The position numbers and the translations under genes are program-made. Shown here one piece after another: positions 44,112-53,190 of a DNA stretch of 64,000 nt. The DNA lies in the NCBI RefSeq assembly GCF_900104965.1, contig NZ_LT629757.1, positions 558,001 to 622,000 of the forward strand, read 5' to 3'. The notes beneath the pieces were generated by a model. The model saw only the letters and a list, made by a program, of their open reading frames with translations, did no database searches and was not told where the DNA came from. This DNA is from Nocardioides scoriae (GTDB lineage Bacteria > Actinomycetota > Actinomycetes > Propionibacteriales > Nocardioidaceae). Position 1 is the first letter of the stretch. The number at the start of each line of letters is the position of its first letter.

Positions 44112-45416
44112 ATGCGCAGCGACATCCCCTCGCCCGCCCCGCCTCCGAGCGCGGCCCCCGAGCCCGGACCCCGCGCGGAGCGCGACTCCGAGCGCGACCG
44201 GGTGCGCGACGCCCAGGTGGCGGCGTACCGCGTCGCCGGCCTGCCGCGGGCCGAGCTGACCGACCTGGCGCGGCTGGCCGCGCAGCTGGCCGACGTCCCG
44301 GCCGCGGCGGTCAACCTGATGAGCTCCGGGGACCAGGACACCGTCGCGGCCCACGGCACGGGCGTCGAGGTCTGCGGGCGTGCGGACGCGATGTGTGCGT
44401 CCGTCCTCTACGAGGGCGCGCCGGTGCGGGTGCGCGACGCCTCGCAGGACCCGCGCTGGGCCGACAACCCCTACGTCACCGGCGAGCGCAACAGCTTCCG
44501 CTTCTACTGCGCCCACCAGCTGGTCTCCCCGACGGGCGTGGTCTTCGGGACGCTGTGCGTGTTCGACCACGTGCCCCGCGACGTCGGCGACGACGTCGAC
44601 GCCCTGCTGGGCGACCTCGCCCACCGGGTGGTCGACCTGCTGGAGCTGCGGCTGCGCACCCGGCAGCTGGAGGAGGCGGTCCGCGGGCTCTCGGCCGCCC
44701 GGGTGGCACTCGAGCGGTCCAACGAGCAGCTCAGCCTGTTCGCCGCCCAGGTCGCCCACGACCTCAAGGGACCGCTGGCCTCGCTCTCGGCGTCGCTGGA
44801 GCTGCTGTCCGACCGGGAGGGCGAGACCGACCCCGAGGGGGAGTGGCTGATGGCGCGGGCCGTCGGCAGCGTCGACCGGATGGACGTGCTCATCGGCGAC
44901 GTGCTGCGCTTCGCCTCGCTCGACGGCCGCGTGCTCCACGACGACGTCGACCTCGGCGAGCTGGTGGGCGAGGTCTGCGACGACCTCGCGCTGCAGCTGC
45001 AGCGTGCCGCCGTGGACCTGGGCGAGCTGCCCGTGGTGCGGGGCGACCGGACGCAGCTGCGGCTGGTCCTGCAGAACCTCGTGGCCAACGCCGCCCGCTT
45101 CACGCGCACCGCGCCGTCGGCCCGGCTCCGGGTCTCCGGGGGGCGCACGCCGCCGGCCGCGGTCGACGACCCGACCGGCGCCTGGTGGCTCGAGGTCGCC
45201 GACAACGGACCGGGGGTGCCCGTGGGGCAGCGCGAGCGCGTCTTCGACCACCTGGTCCAGGGCGACGAGCCGTCGGAGGGCCTCGGCATCGGCCTGGCCA
45301 CCGCCCGCCGGCTGGTCCGCGCCCACGGGGGCACGGTCCGCCTGGACGAGGCGCCGGAGGGCGGCGCACTGGTCCGCATCGACGTGCCCGCGGGCCGCAC
45401 CGCCCGGTCGGGCTAG
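44112..45416 (+). CDS. Second soluble GAF-domain sensor histidine kinase
   Basis: A 434-residue paralogue of the previous gene. A proline-rich N-terminus of about 30 residues, GAF domain (LADVPAAAVNLMSSGDQDTVAAHG, TGVVFGTLCVFDHVPRDV), coiled region, His216 in QVAHDLKGPLASL, N box LQNLVANAARFT, G1 VADNGPGVP and G2 GLGIGLATARRL. The GAF cysteines in VCGRADAMCASVLYEG could bind a ligand or sense redox, a guess only. The ATG at 44112 has GGGAG upstream. Its TAG stop is also the first three bases of the -10 box of the glycerate kinase gene. Confidence 0.88.
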   Translation: MRSDIPSPAPPPSAAPEPGPRAERDSERDRVRDAQVAAYRVAGLPRAELTDLARLAAQLADVPAAAVNLMSSGDQDTVAAHGTGVEVCGRADAMCASVLYEGAPVRVRDASQDPRWADNPYVTGERNSFRFYCAHQLVSPTGVVFGTLCVFDHVPRDVGDDVDALLGDLAHRVVDLLELRLRTRQLEEAVRGLSAARVALERSNEQLSLFAAQVAHDLKGPLASLSASLELLSDREGETDPEGEWLMARAVGSVDRMDVLIGDVLRFASLDGRVLHDDVDLGELVGEVCDDLALQLQRAAVDLGELPVVRGDRTQLRLVLQNLVANAARFTRTAPSARLRVSGGRTPPAAVDDPTGAWWLEVADNGPGVPVGQRERVFDHLVQGDEPSEGLGIGLATARRLVRAHGGTVRLDEAPEGGALVRIDVPAGRTARSG

Positions 45417-45419
45417 GTT
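45414..45419 (+). promoter_or_regulatory. Leaderless -10 of the glycerate kinase gene
   Basis: TAGGTT begins with the stop codon of the preceding histidine kinase and ends 6 nt before the ATG at 45426. Confidence 0.6.
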
Positions 45420-45425
45420 GCGGGG

Positions 45426-46520
45426 ATGCGCGTCGTCATCGCTCCCGACAAGTTCGCCGGCACCCTCACCGCGGTCGAGGCCGCCGCCGCCATCGCGGAG
45501 GGCTGGGCGCGACGGGCGCCCGGGGACGAGCTGGTGCAGGTGCCGATGTCCGACGGCGGCCCCGGGTTCGTCGACGTGCTGCACGCCGCGCTGGGGGGCG
45601 AGCTCCAGGCGGTGACGGTCCGCGACCCGTACGGCGTGCCGGTGCCGGCCTCCGTGCTGCGCGTGGGCACCACGGCGTACCTCGAGTGCGCCGAGGCCGT
45701 CGGCCTCCACCTGACCGCTCCGGAGGACCGCCGCGCCGAGCACGGGTCGACGTACGGCCTCGGCGAGCTGGTCCGGGCGGCCGTGACCGGCGGGGCGACC
45801 CGCGTCGTGGTCGGTCTGGGCGGCTCGGGCACCAACGACGCCGGTGCCGGCCTGCTCGCGGCCCTGGGTGCCACCTGCGCCGCGGGCTCCCTGGTCGAGG
45901 GCCCGGCCGGCCTGGCCGAGGTCGCCGGCGTCGACGTCGGCCCCGCCCGCGACCTGGTCGCCGGGGTCGAGCTGGTGACCGCCAGCGACGTCGACAACCC
46001 GCTGCTCGGGATCACCGGCGCCACGAAGGTCTTCGGCCCCCAGAAGGGCCTGCCCGACGAGCGCCTCGTGGTGGTCGACGGCTGGCTGCAGCACTTCGCG
46101 GAGGCGACCGACCGCAAGCTGGCCGCCCGCAAGGGCACCGGGGCGGCGGGTGGGCTCGGCTTCGCGCTGCAGCTGCTCGGCGCCGAGCAGACCAGCGGCG
46201 TGGCCCTGGTCGCCGAGGCGGTGCGGCTGGCCGACGTGGTCGCGGGGTCGGACCTCGTGCTGACCGGCGAGGGCGCCTTCGACTTCCAGTCGCGCTCGGG
46301 CAAGGTGCCCTACGGCGTCGCGGAGGTCGCGGCCGCGCAGACCGTGCCGGTGGTGGCCCTGGCCGGCCAGGTGCTGGTCGGGGCGCGCGAGATGCGCGCG
46401 CTGGGCGTGGAGTCGGCGTACGCCCTCGTCGACCTGGTGGGCGAGGAGCGCGCGTTCGCCGCCCCGGCGCAGGCCCTGGCCGAGCTCGCCGAGCGCACGG
46501 CGAGGACGTGGTCGCGGTGA
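45426..46520 (+). CDS. Glycerate kinase (GlxK family)
   Basis: A 364-residue enzyme phosphorylating glycerate, normally to 2-phosphoglycerate in the GlxK type. Features: MRVVIAPDKFAGTLTAVEAAAAIAEGW, PMSDGGPGFVDVL, LGGSGTNDAGAGLLAALGA (the glycine-rich catalytic core), GITGATKVFGPQKGL and LTGEGAFDFQSRSGKVPYGVAEVA. This is glycerate kinase type I. It connects glyoxylate or serine breakdown to glycolysis; no other pathway gene is adjacent. Own leaderless promoter. Confidence 0.92.
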   Translation: MRVVIAPDKFAGTLTAVEAAAAIAEGWARRAPGDELVQVPMSDGGPGFVDVLHAALGGELQAVTVRDPYGVPVPASVLRVGTTAYLECAEAVGLHLTAPEDRRAEHGSTYGLGELVRAAVTGGATRVVVGLGGSGTNDAGAGLLAALGATCAAGSLVEGPAGLAEVAGVDVGPARDLVAGVELVTASDVDNPLLGITGATKVFGPQKGLPDERLVVVDGWLQHFAEATDRKLAARKGTGAAGGLGFALQLLGAEQTSGVALVAEAVRLADVVAGSDLVLTGEGAFDFQSRSGKVPYGVAEVAAAQTVPVVALAGQVLVGAREMRALGVESAYALVDLVGEERAFAAPAQALAELAERTARTWSR

Positions 46521-46593
46521 TGCCCAGGAATATCCGGCCGTGTGCGACGATTGAGATGTCGTATCGCGCACCCGATCAGCACTGGAGAGCCTC

Positions 46594-46956
46594 ATGACCG
46601 AGCAGGTCGACACCGCTAGCGAGATCCGCACCGACGGCATCAACGTCACCGACACCGCGTCGAGCAAGGTCAAGAGCCTGCTGGCCCAGGAGGGTCGGGA
46701 GGACCTGCAGCTGCGCATCGCCGTGCAGCCCGGCGGTTGCTCCGGCCTCCGCTACCAGCTCTTCTTCGACGAGCGCACCCTCGACGGCGACGTCGTCACC
46801 GACTTCGACGGCGTGGCCGTGGTCGTGGACCGGATGAGCGTGCCCTACCTCAACGGCGCCACCATCGACTTCGTCGACAGCATCGAGAAGCAGGGGTTCA
46901 CCATCGACAACCCCAACGCCACGGGCTCCTGCGCCTGCGGCGACAGCTTCCACTGA
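46594..46956 (+). CDS. erpA: HesB/IscA-type iron-sulfur carrier
   Basis: A 120-residue A-type carrier that hands iron-sulfur clusters to client proteins. The three ligands are Cys49 (QPGGCSGLRYQLFF) and Cys113/Cys115 (GSCACGDSFH). An N-terminal 18-residue extension precedes the domain. GGAGAG lies upstream of the ATG at 46594. It sits among respiratory genes (Rieske subunit) and within reach of lipA, all iron-sulfur clients, and in the same place as Rv2204c of M. tuberculosis. A strong terminator follows. Confidence 0.93.
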   Translation: MTEQVDTASEIRTDGINVTDTASSKVKSLLAQEGREDLQLRIAVQPGGCSGLRYQLFFDERTLDGDVVTDFDGVAVVVDRMSVPYLNGATIDFVDSIEKQGFTIDNPNATGSCACGDSFH

Positions 46957-46978
46957 GCCACCCGCACCACCAGGCGCG

Positions 46979-47016
46979 ACGAGAGGCGGCACCCCGGTCG
47001 GGGTGCCGCCTCTCGT
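46979..47016. terminator. Strong bidirectional terminator
   Basis: Perfect 17-bp stem (46979-46995 with 47000-47016; core GAGAGGCGGCACCCC) around GGTC, between erpA and the convergent small gene. Confidence 0.85.
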
Positions 47017-47051
47017 GCCGTCTGCAGGGACTCCCACGCGGGGAGCCGGCC

Positions 47052-47291
47052 TCAGTCGAGGTGCAGGTGCAGCCGCGAGGCCAGGTGGGCGGCGGCCTCG
47101 TCGATGCCGATGACCGGCTTGCGCACCTCCCGCGGGTACGCCGCGTAGTCCAGCGAGGGCGCCGGCATCGTCACCCGCGACCGGTCCACCCGCTGGCGCG
47201 GCACGTCGATCCGGTCGCCGCACGCGGTGCAGTCCAGCCGCATGGCCGCAGTGGTGTCGTGGTCGTCGTAGGCCAGTCGCTGGTAGCTCAT
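47052..47291 (-). CDS. Small protein with a CxxC zinc-ribbon-like motif
   Basis: A 79-residue protein: MSYQRLAYDDHDTTAAMRLDCTACGDRIDVPRQRV, with one CxxC (Cys21, Cys24), then an unassigned tail (VTMPAPSLDYAAYPREVRKPVIGIDEAAAHLASRL). Two ligands only, so a zinc site would need a dimer or His help. No known family. The ATG at 47291 has TAGCGT 7 nt upstream, leaderless. It is divergent from adenosine kinase. Confidence 0.65.
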   Translation of the reverse strand: MSYQRLAYDDHDTTAAMRLDCTACGDRIDVPRQRVDRSRVTMPAPSLDYAAYPREVRKPVIGIDEAAAHLASRLHLHLD

Positions 47292-47298
47292 GGAGCCG

Positions 47299-47304
47299 AC
47301 GCTA
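47299..47304 (-). promoter_or_regulatory. Leaderless -10 of the CxxC protein gene
   Basis: TAGCGT on the minus strand, 7 nt before the ATG at 47291. Confidence 0.55.
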
Positions 47305-47340
47305 GGGGCTACTCGTGCGTACATCGCGCGTACCGATGGG

Positions 47341-47346
47341 TAGGGT
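47341..47346 (+). promoter_or_regulatory. -10 candidate of the adenosine kinase gene
   Basis: TAGGGT, about 46 nt before the ATG at 47393. Here a leader with GAAAGG (47382-47387) is present, in contrast to most neighbours. Confidence 0.45.
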
Positions 47347-47392
47347 CCTCGGGCGGGTCGCCACGCGCCCGGACCACCCACGAAAGGCACCC

Positions 47393-48367
47393 ATGTCCCT
47401 CCTGATCGCCGGCTCGATCGCCACCGACCACCTGATGAGCTTCGGCGGCAAGTTCGCCGACTCGCTGGTCGTCGACCAGCTCGACAAGCTCTCGGTGTCC
47501 TTCCTCGTCGACGACCTGGAGATCCGGCGCGGGGGCTGCGCCGGCAACATCGCCTTCGGGCTGGGACAGCTGGGGCTGCGGCCGGTGCTCGTGGGGGCCG
47601 CGGGGGAGGACTTCGCCGACTACCGCTCCTGGCTGGAGCGCCACGGCGTGGACACCGGCTCGGTGCGGATCTCCGAGGACAAGCACACCGCCCGCTTCGT
47701 GTGCACCACCGACACCACGATGGCGCAGTTCGCCAGCTTCTACCCCGGGGCGATGAGCGAGTCGCGGCTGATCGAGCTGGCACCGATCGCGGCGCGGGTG
47801 GGGGAGCCGACCTTCGTGCTGATCGGGCCCGACGACCCCGAGGGCATGGTCCGCCACACCCGCGAGTGCCGCCAGCGCGGCTACGCCTTCGTGGCCGACC
47901 CCAGCCAGCAGTTGGCCTTCGGCGAGGGCGAGATGATCCGCGAGCTGGTCGACGGCGCGGCGTACCTGTTCTGCAACGAGTACGAGTCCCACATGATCCA
48001 GCAGAAGACCGGCTGGTCGGCCGAGGACGTGCTCGCGCGGGTCGGCACCCAGGTCGTCACCCTCGGCAAGGACGGCGTCCGCGTCGTGGCCGAGGACGCG
48101 GAGGAGATCGTCGTCGGCGCGGTGCCCGGGGTCCGCGCCGTCGAGCCCACGGGCGTCGGCGACGCGTTCCGCTCGGGCTTCCTCGCGGCCCTGGAGTGGG
48201 GCCTGGCGCACGAGCGGGCGGCGCAGGTCGGCTGCGTGCTCGCGGCGTACGTCGTGGAGCAGGTGGGCACCCAGGAGTACACCTTCACGCGGCCGCAGTT
48301 CGTGGAGCGTCTCGCAACGGCGTACGGCGACGACGCCGCCGCCGACGTCCGCCACCACCTCGTCTGA
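47393..48367 (+). CDS. adoK: Adenosine kinase (PfkB family, AdoK-like)
   Basis: A 324-residue ribokinase-fold enzyme. IAGSIATDHLMSFGGKFADSL, LSVSFLVDDLEIRRGGCAGNIAFGLGQLG, ISEDKHTARFVCTTDTTMAQFASFYPGAMSE and the C-terminal anion hole/base motif EPTGVGDAFRSGFLAAL closely follow my recollection of mycobacterial AdoK (Rv2202c), which makes AMP from adenosine. Its position next to ctaC is also the same. ATG at 47393 with GAAAGG; the upstream in-frame starts lack support. A general sugar kinase role cannot be ruled out. Confidence 0.88.
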   Translation: MSLLIAGSIATDHLMSFGGKFADSLVVDQLDKLSVSFLVDDLEIRRGGCAGNIAFGLGQLGLRPVLVGAAGEDFADYRSWLERHGVDTGSVRISEDKHTARFVCTTDTTMAQFASFYPGAMSESRLIELAPIAARVGEPTFVLIGPDDPEGMVRHTRECRQRGYAFVADPSQQLAFGEGEMIRELVDGAAYLFCNEYESHMIQQKTGWSAEDVLARVGTQVVTLGKDGVRVVAEDAEEIVVGAVPGVRAVEPTGVGDAFRSGFLAALEWGLAHERAAQVGCVLAAYVVEQVGTQEYTFTRPQFVERLATAYGDDAAADVRHHLV

Positions 48368-48459
48368 GGCCCTCCGGAGCCCTGTGGTCATCACCGCGGG
48401 ACGCGATCCACAGCATTTCCCCACCCACGACCCGGCCGTGTCTCAGGAGGGGCGAGTAG

Positions 48460-48465
48460 TAGGCT
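48460..48465 (+). promoter_or_regulatory. -10 of the ctaC-ctaD-ctaF operon
   Basis: TAGGCT ends 5 nt before an ATG at 48471 that opens the 21-codon leader ORF, which would therefore be translated from a leaderless end. Confidence 0.6.
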
Positions 48466-48470
48466 CTGGG

Positions 48471-48536
48471 ATGTCCGTAGTTGGCTCCGTCGGCGGTCCC
48501 GTCGTGCGGTCACCACCCGAAAGGGCTCTTCTGTGA
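48471..48536 (+). CDS. Putative 21-codon leader ORF before ctaC
   Basis: An ATG placed at the predicted transcript start opens a 21-residue frame beginning MSVVGSVGG and ending PPERALL. Its TGA (48534-48536) overlaps the GTG start of ctaC (GTGA). Translation of this ORF would bring ribosomes to the ctaC start. The peptide has no membrane or regulatory motif, so coupling is the more probable role. GAAAGG at about 48519-48524 could also let ctaC initiate directly. Conservation is untested. Confidence 0.45.
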   Translation: MSVVGSVGGPVVRSPPERALL

Positions 48537-49420
48537 GTCTGCAGTTCCCCAAGCGCCCGCGTCGAGCCGCGCTGCTCGGCCTGCTGGTCGTTGCTGCGCT
48601 GTTCCTGAGTGGCTGCTCCGCCGAGACGGAGACCGAGATCAAGCGTCTCGCGATGCCCGTCTCGGCCACCGCGGAGGCTCCCGCCGTCCACACGCTGTGG
48701 ATGTGGTCGTGGCTCGCCGCGATGCTGACCGGTGTCGTCGTGTGGGGCCTGATCTTCTACGCCTCGGTGCGCTTCCGCCGCCGCAGCGAGACCGAGATCC
48801 CCGTGCAGACGCGCTACAACCTGCCGATCGAGATCTTCTACACCCTCGCCCCCGTGATGATGGTGCTCGTCTTCTTCGTCTTCACGCTCAAGGCGCAGGG
48901 CGAGGTCCTCCACGACGACGACAACGCCGACGAGATCGTCACCGTCGTCGGCCAGCAGTGGTCCTGGTCGTTCAACTACAACCTGGGCTACGACGAGAAG
49001 ACCGACACCTACGAGTCGATGGGCGGCGACACCGTCTACGAGGTCGGCACCACCGCCGACCGCCCGACGCTGTGGCTGGTCAAGGACAAGAGCGTGCAGC
49101 TCAACCTGGCCTCGCCCGACGTCATCCACTCCTTCTGGGTCCCCGCGTTCCTCTTCAAGATGGACGTCATCCCCGGACGCCACAACAGCTTCACCGTGAC
49201 CCCCACGCGCACGGGCACCTTCGAGGGGCGGTGCGCCGAGCTCTGCGGCGTGCGCCACTCGAGGATGCTCTTCGACGTCAAGGTCGTCGACCAGCAGGAG
49301 TACGACGACCACCTCGCCTCGCTCGCCGAGCAGGGCAACACCGGTCCGGCCCTCGGCGGGTCCGACGCAACGACCGTCCCCGGGCTCGAGTCCGGCGAGA
49401 GCAACGGAGGAAACGAGTGA
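48533..49420 (+). CDS. ctaC: Cytochrome c oxidase subunit II
   Basis: Electron-entry subunit of the aa3 oxidase, 295 residues. A lipoprotein signal ([12 protein letters not shown], lipid-anchored Cys28), two membrane spans ([25 protein letters not shown] and [21 protein letters not shown]) and a periplasmic cupredoxin domain with the CuA ligands HSFWVP and C234-AEL-C238-[16 protein letters not shown] is the electron-transfer tryptophan region. The GTG start overlaps a leader ORF. The stop overlaps the ctaD start (GTGA, 49417-49420). Confidence 0.96.
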   Translation: MSLQFPKRPRRAALLGLLVVAALFLSGCSAETETEIKRLAMPVSATAEAPAVHTLWMWSWLAAMLTGVVVWGLIFYASVRFRRRSETEIPVQTRYNLPIEIFYTLAPVMMVLVFFVFTLKAQGEVLHDDDNADEIVTVVGQQWSWSFNYNLGYDEKTDTYESMGGDTVYEVGTTADRPTLWLVKDKSVQLNLASPDVIHSFWVPAFLFKMDVIPGRHNSFTVTPTRTGTFEGRCAELCGVRHSRMLFDVKVVDQQEYDDHLASLAEQGNTGPALGGSDATTVPGLESGESNGGNE

Positions 49421-51159
49421 CCGCGGTCTCCGACGCCCCCACCAGCGTCCGTGTCACACCGCCCAAGCACAGCCTGGGCACCCAGCTCGCGCGCATCCTC
49501 ACCACGACCGACCACAAGCTGATCGGCAAGCTCTACCTCACGACGTCGTTCGTGTGGTTCCTCGTCGGCGGCCTGATGGCGCTGGTCATCCGCTCCGAGC
49601 TGGCCTTCCCCGGCTCGCAGGTGGTCAGCGACGAGGTCTACAACCAGCTGTTCACGATGCACGGCACGATCATGCTGCTGCTGTTCGCGACGCCGCTGTT
49701 CTTCGGCTTCGCCAACGTGCTCGTCCCGCTGCAGATCGGCGCGCCCGACGTGGCGTTCCCGCGGCTCAACATGCTGGCCTACTGGTTCTACCTGTTCGGC
49801 GGCATCATCGCGGCCTCCGGCTTCCTCACCCGTGAGGGCGCCGCCGACTTCGGCTGGACGGCGTACACGCCGCTGTCGAACGCCGTGCGCTCGCCCGGTG
49901 TCGGTGGCGACCTGTGGATCATGGGGCTGTGGCTCGCCGGTCTCGGCACCATCCTGGGTGCGGTCAACTTCACGGTGACGATCATCTGCATGCGCGCCCC
50001 CGGCATGACGATGTTCCGGATGCCGATCTTCGTGTGGAACTCGTTCGTGACCAGCCTGCTGATCCTGATCGCGTTCCCGATCTTCGCCGCGGCGCTGCTG
50101 GCCCTGGAGGCCGACCGGAGCCTGGGAGCCCACGTCTTCGACCCCAACCACGGTGGGTCGATCCTGTGGCAGCACCTGTTCTGGTTCTTCGGCCACCCAG
50201 AGGTCTACATCCTCGCGCTGCCGTTCTTCGGCATCATCACCGAGATCCTGCCGGTCTTCAGCCGCAAGCCGATCTTCGGCTACGTCGGCCTCGTCGCCGC
50301 GACGCTCGGCATCGCGGTCCTCTCGGTCGCCGTGTGGGCCCACCACATGTTCGTCACCGGTGCGGTCGACCTGGCGTTCTTCTCCGGCATGACGTTCCTG
50401 ATCGCGATCCCGACAGGCGTGAAGTTCTTCAACTGGATCGGCACGATGTGGGGCGGGTCCATCAGCTTCGACACGCCCATGCTCTGGGCCGTCGGCTTCC
50501 TCACCACCTTCCTCTTCGGTGGTCTGACCGGCGTCATCCTGGCCTCGCCGCCGCTGGACTTCCACGTGTCGGACTCCTACTTCGTGGTCGCGCACTTCCA
50601 CTACGTCGTCTTCGGCACCGTCGTGTTCGCGATGTTCGCCGGCTTCTACTTCTGGTGGCCGAAGATGACCGGCCGGATGCTCGACGAGCGCCTCGGCAAG
50701 GTCCACTTCTGGCTGCTGTTCCTCGGCTTCCACACCACGTTCCTCGTGCAGCACTGGCTGGGTGTCGAGGGCATGCCGCGTCGCTACTCCGACTACGCCG
50801 CCTCCGACGGGTTCACGCTGCTCAACCAGATCTCGACGGTCGGCGCGTTCCTGCTGGCGTTCTCGACGCTGCCGTTCCTGTGGAACGTCTACCAGAGCTC
50901 GCGCGGACCCAAGATCTCCGTCGACGACCCGTGGGGCTGGGGCCGCTCGCTCGAGTGGGCCACCAGCTGCCCGCCGCCGCGCCACAACTTCGTGACGCTG
51001 CCGCGGATCCGCTCGGAGTCCCCGGCGTTCGACCTGCACCACCCCGAGATCGCGGCGCTCGAGTACGCCGACAACGACCTCAGCGGTGCGGCTGACGCCC
51101 CCGACATGGAAGGCCGCTTCGGCCACCTCGAGAGCGACGACAAGGGAGGCGCCCGATGA
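49417..51159 (+). CDS. ctaD: Cytochrome c oxidase subunit I
   Basis: Catalytic heme-copper subunit of 580 residues with 12 membrane spans. [11 protein letters not shown] gives the low-spin heme ligand, [15 protein letters not shown] the CuB histidine crosslinked to tyrosine, [10 protein letters not shown] the other CuB histidines, and [11 protein letters not shown] the heme a and a3 ligands. A cytoplasmic tail of about 60 residues ([28 protein letters not shown]) is usual in actinobacteria. GTG start overlapping ctaC, stop overlapping ctaF (ATGA). ctaE (subunit III) is encoded separately with the bc1 genes. Confidence 0.97.
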   Translation: MTAVSDAPTSVRVTPPKHSLGTQLARILTTTDHKLIGKLYLTTSFVWFLVGGLMALVIRSELAFPGSQVVSDEVYNQLFTMHGTIMLLLFATPLFFGFANVLVPLQIGAPDVAFPRLNMLAYWFYLFGGIIAASGFLTREGAADFGWTAYTPLSNAVRSPGVGGDLWIMGLWLAGLGTILGAVNFTVTIICMRAPGMTMFRMPIFVWNSFVTSLLILIAFPIFAAALLALEADRSLGAHVFDPNHGGSILWQHLFWFFGHPEVYILALPFFGIITEILPVFSRKPIFGYVGLVAATLGIAVLSVAVWAHHMFVTGAVDLAFFSGMTFLIAIPTGVKFFNWIGTMWGGSISFDTPMLWAVGFLTTFLFGGLTGVILASPPLDFHVSDSYFVVAHFHYVVFGTVVFAMFAGFYFWWPKMTGRMLDERLGKVHFWLLFLGFHTTFLVQHWLGVEGMPRRYSDYAASDGFTLLNQISTVGAFLLAFSTLPFLWNVYQSSRGPKISVDDPWGWGRSLEWATSCPPPRHNFVTLPRIRSESPAFDLHHPEIAALEYADNDLSGAADAPDMEGRFGHLESDDKGGAR

Positions 51160-51551
51160 AGGCCGAATACCTGATGTTCGTGTTCTGCAGCGTCTTCTTC
51201 CTCATCGTGACGCCGCTCTACTGGCTCTCCAGCGGGGACCTCACGGGCACCACGGCGCTGGTGATGACCTTCCTGCTCGTCACGCTGATCGCGTTCTACC
51301 TCGGCTTCCACGCCCGCAAGATGGAGCCGCGGCCCGAGGACCGCAAGGACGGCGAGATCGCGGAGGGTGCCGGCGAGCTCGGCTTCTTCCCGCCGTTCTC
51401 CTGGTGGCCCCTGTGGTGCGCGCTGTGCCTGGCGACCATGACGCTGGGCGTGGCCATCGGCTGGTGGCTGTTCATCATCGGTGCGGCCCTGGGCGTCGTC
51501 GCCCTGTGCGGCCTCATCTTCGAGTACTACCGCGGCGAGTACGCCCACTGA
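51156..51551 (+). CDS. ctaF: Actinobacterial cytochrome c oxidase subunit IV
   Basis: A 131-residue accessory subunit with four membrane spans ([62 protein letters not shown] and [21 protein letters not shown]), ending YYRGEYAH, the signature of actinobacterial CtaF. It overlaps ctaD by 4 nt and completes the ctaC-ctaD-ctaF operon before a terminator. Confidence 0.95.
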   Translation: MKAEYLMFVFCSVFFLIVTPLYWLSSGDLTGTTALVMTFLLVTLIAFYLGFHARKMEPRPEDRKDGEIAEGAGELGFFPPFSWWPLWCALCLATMTLGVAIGWWLFIIGAALGVVALCGLIFEYYRGEYAH

Positions 51552-51575
51552 GGCTCGATCGCTGAACCGCGTGGT

Positions 51576-51609
51576 CGTGGCGGGTTGCCGGTGTCGGCAG
51601 CCCGCCACG
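51576..51609 (+). terminator. Terminator of the cta operon
   Basis: 15-bp stem with one G-U pair (51576-51590 with 51595-51609; arm CGTGGCGGGTTGCCG) around GTGT, 24 nt after ctaF. Confidence 0.8.
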
Positions 51610-51661
51610 GCGTGTGGGCCCTGACACGCGAGACGCGCGCGTGTCGTATTGCAGGGCTTGT

Positions 51662-51667
51662 TAGATT
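51662..51667 (+). promoter_or_regulatory. -10 candidate of the L,D-transpeptidase gene
   Basis: TAGATT. An ATG at 51671 is only 3 nt away and would be upstream of the transcript start, which favours the ATG at 51704. Confidence 0.5.
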
Positions 51668-51703
51668 GGCATGGCTCTGTCCTTGCTCTCGCTGGAGTCA
51701 CCC

Positions 51704-52921
51704 ATGTCCTCCCGGACTGTTCGTTCCCGTTTCGCCCTCGGCGCCCTCGCGGTCGCCCTGACGGCTGTGAGCGCCTGCTCGGGGGCGCCCAGCGCCACCG
51801 ACGACGACACCGCCAGCGGCACCGCCGCGGCACCCAGTCCCCAGGAGCAGAAGGACTCCGCCGCCCGGGTGGTCAGCAACATCCCGGCCGGCGCCTCCGA
51901 CATCGACCTCCAGCGCAAGCTCAAGCTGCGCGTCGCCTCGGGCACGTTCGAGGACATCGCCGTGACCACCCGCAAGGGCGCGCCGCTGGCCGGCACCCTC
52001 TCGGCCGACAAGACCCGCTGGGTCTCCCAGGGCGTCCTGGCCTCCGGCACCCGCTACAAGGTGGCCGGCACGGCCGTCGACGACGAGGGCCTGGAGAAGA
52101 CCTACGCCGCCGGCTTCCGGACGCGCACCCTCACCCTCGACGAGCAGACGTACCCCAGCTTCGTGGGCGACGGCCAGACGGTCGGCGTCGGCATGCCGGT
52201 GATGATCCGCTTCGACGTCCCCGTGACCGACAAGGCCGAGATCGAGAAGCACCTCGAGGTCACCAGCAAGCCCGCCCAGGTCGGCGCCTTCCACTGGATC
52301 AGCGACCAGGAGGTGCACTGGCGCCCGCGCACCTACTGGAAGCCCGGCACCCAGGTCTCGGTCAACGCCGACATCGGGGGCGTCCCCGCCGGCAACGGCA
52401 TCTACGGCCAGATGGACCGCAGCATGAAGTTCACCGTCGGCGACGCCATGGTGAGCAAGGTCGACATGCAGACCCACCAGATGAAGGTCTTCCGCAACGG
52501 CCAGCTCCTGCGCACCATCCCCATCACCACGGGCGAGCAGCCGCTGCACACCACCCGCACCGGCACCAAGATCATCGTGGAGAAGTTCCGCAGCAAGACG
52601 ATGAACTCCGAGACCGTGGGCATCGACCCCAACAGCGCCGACGGCTACAACATCGACAACGTCGAGTACGCCATGCGCCTGACCTACTCCGGCGAGTTCA
52701 TCCACGCCGCCCCGTGGTCGGTCGGCAGCCAGGGCTACGCCAACGTCAGCCACGGCTGCACCGGCATGAGCACCGCCAACGCCGGCTGGCTCTACAACAT
52801 GTCCAAGATGGGCGACGTCGTCACCTACACCGGCAGCGACCGCCCCATGGACCTGACCAACGGCTTCGGCGACTGGAACGAGAGCTTCCGCGACTACAAG
52901 CAGGGCTCTGCCCTCAGCTGA
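51704..52921 (+). CDS. L,D-transpeptidase lipoprotein (Ldt, YkuD domain)
   Basis: Forms 3-3 crosslinks in peptidoglycan outside the membrane. The 405 residues begin with a lipoprotein signal ending AVSACSG (Cys25), then Ig-like domains (LKLRVASGTFEDIAVTTRKG; FVGDGQTVGVGMPVMIRFDVPV), and a YkuD catalytic domain from about residue 250, with VGSQGYANVSHGCTGMST (His350, Cys352). The C-terminal NESFRDYKQGSALS is the usual Ldt tail. ATG at 51704 has GGAG 7 nt upstream. It is the typical actinobacterial LdtMt2-like layout. It converges on qcrB across the repeat arrays. Confidence 0.93.
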   Translation: MSSRTVRSRFALGALAVALTAVSACSGAPSATDDDTASGTAAAPSPQEQKDSAARVVSNIPAGASDIDLQRKLKLRVASGTFEDIAVTTRKGAPLAGTLSADKTRWVSQGVLASGTRYKVAGTAVDDEGLEKTYAAGFRTRTLTLDEQTYPSFVGDGQTVGVGMPVMIRFDVPVTDKAEIEKHLEVTSKPAQVGAFHWISDQEVHWRPRTYWKPGTQVSVNADIGGVPAGNGIYGQMDRSMKFTVGDAMVSKVDMQTHQMKVFRNGQLLRTIPITTGEQPLHTTRTGTKIIVEKFRSKTMNSETVGIDPNSADGYNIDNVEYAMRLTYSGEFIHAAPWSVGSQGYANVSHGCTGMSTANAGWLYNMSKMGDVVTYTGSDRPMDLTNGFGDWNESFRDYKQGSALS

Positions 52922-52940
52922 CCCGCCGAGCCGGGCGTCT

Positions 52941-53112
52941 GCAGCACGGCCTACGACGGTGAGCGGGCGCTTGCAGCACGGCCTACGACGGTGAGCGGGC
53001 GTTTGCAGCACGGCGTACGACGGCGAGCGGGCGTTTGCAGCACGGCGTACGACGGCGAGCGGGCGCTTGCAGCACGGCCTACGACGGTGAGCGGGCGTTT
53101 GCAGCACCAAGC
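52941..53112. repeat. Tandem array 1: five 32-bp units plus a partial unit
   Basis: Units at 52941, 52973, 53005, 53037 and 53069, each beginning GCAGCACGGC and ending GAGCGGGCG(C/T)TT, with only a few variable positions. A partial sixth unit begins at 53101. There are no spacers, so it is not a CRISPR array. Its reverse complement aligns with the units of array 2. Confidence 0.9.
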
Positions 53113-53190
53113 AGGCGGCACGCGCACGTCCACCGGGTCACGCCGGGGCGGGGCCACCGCCTGCCCGGACCGCTGACGCGTGCTGGAGCT

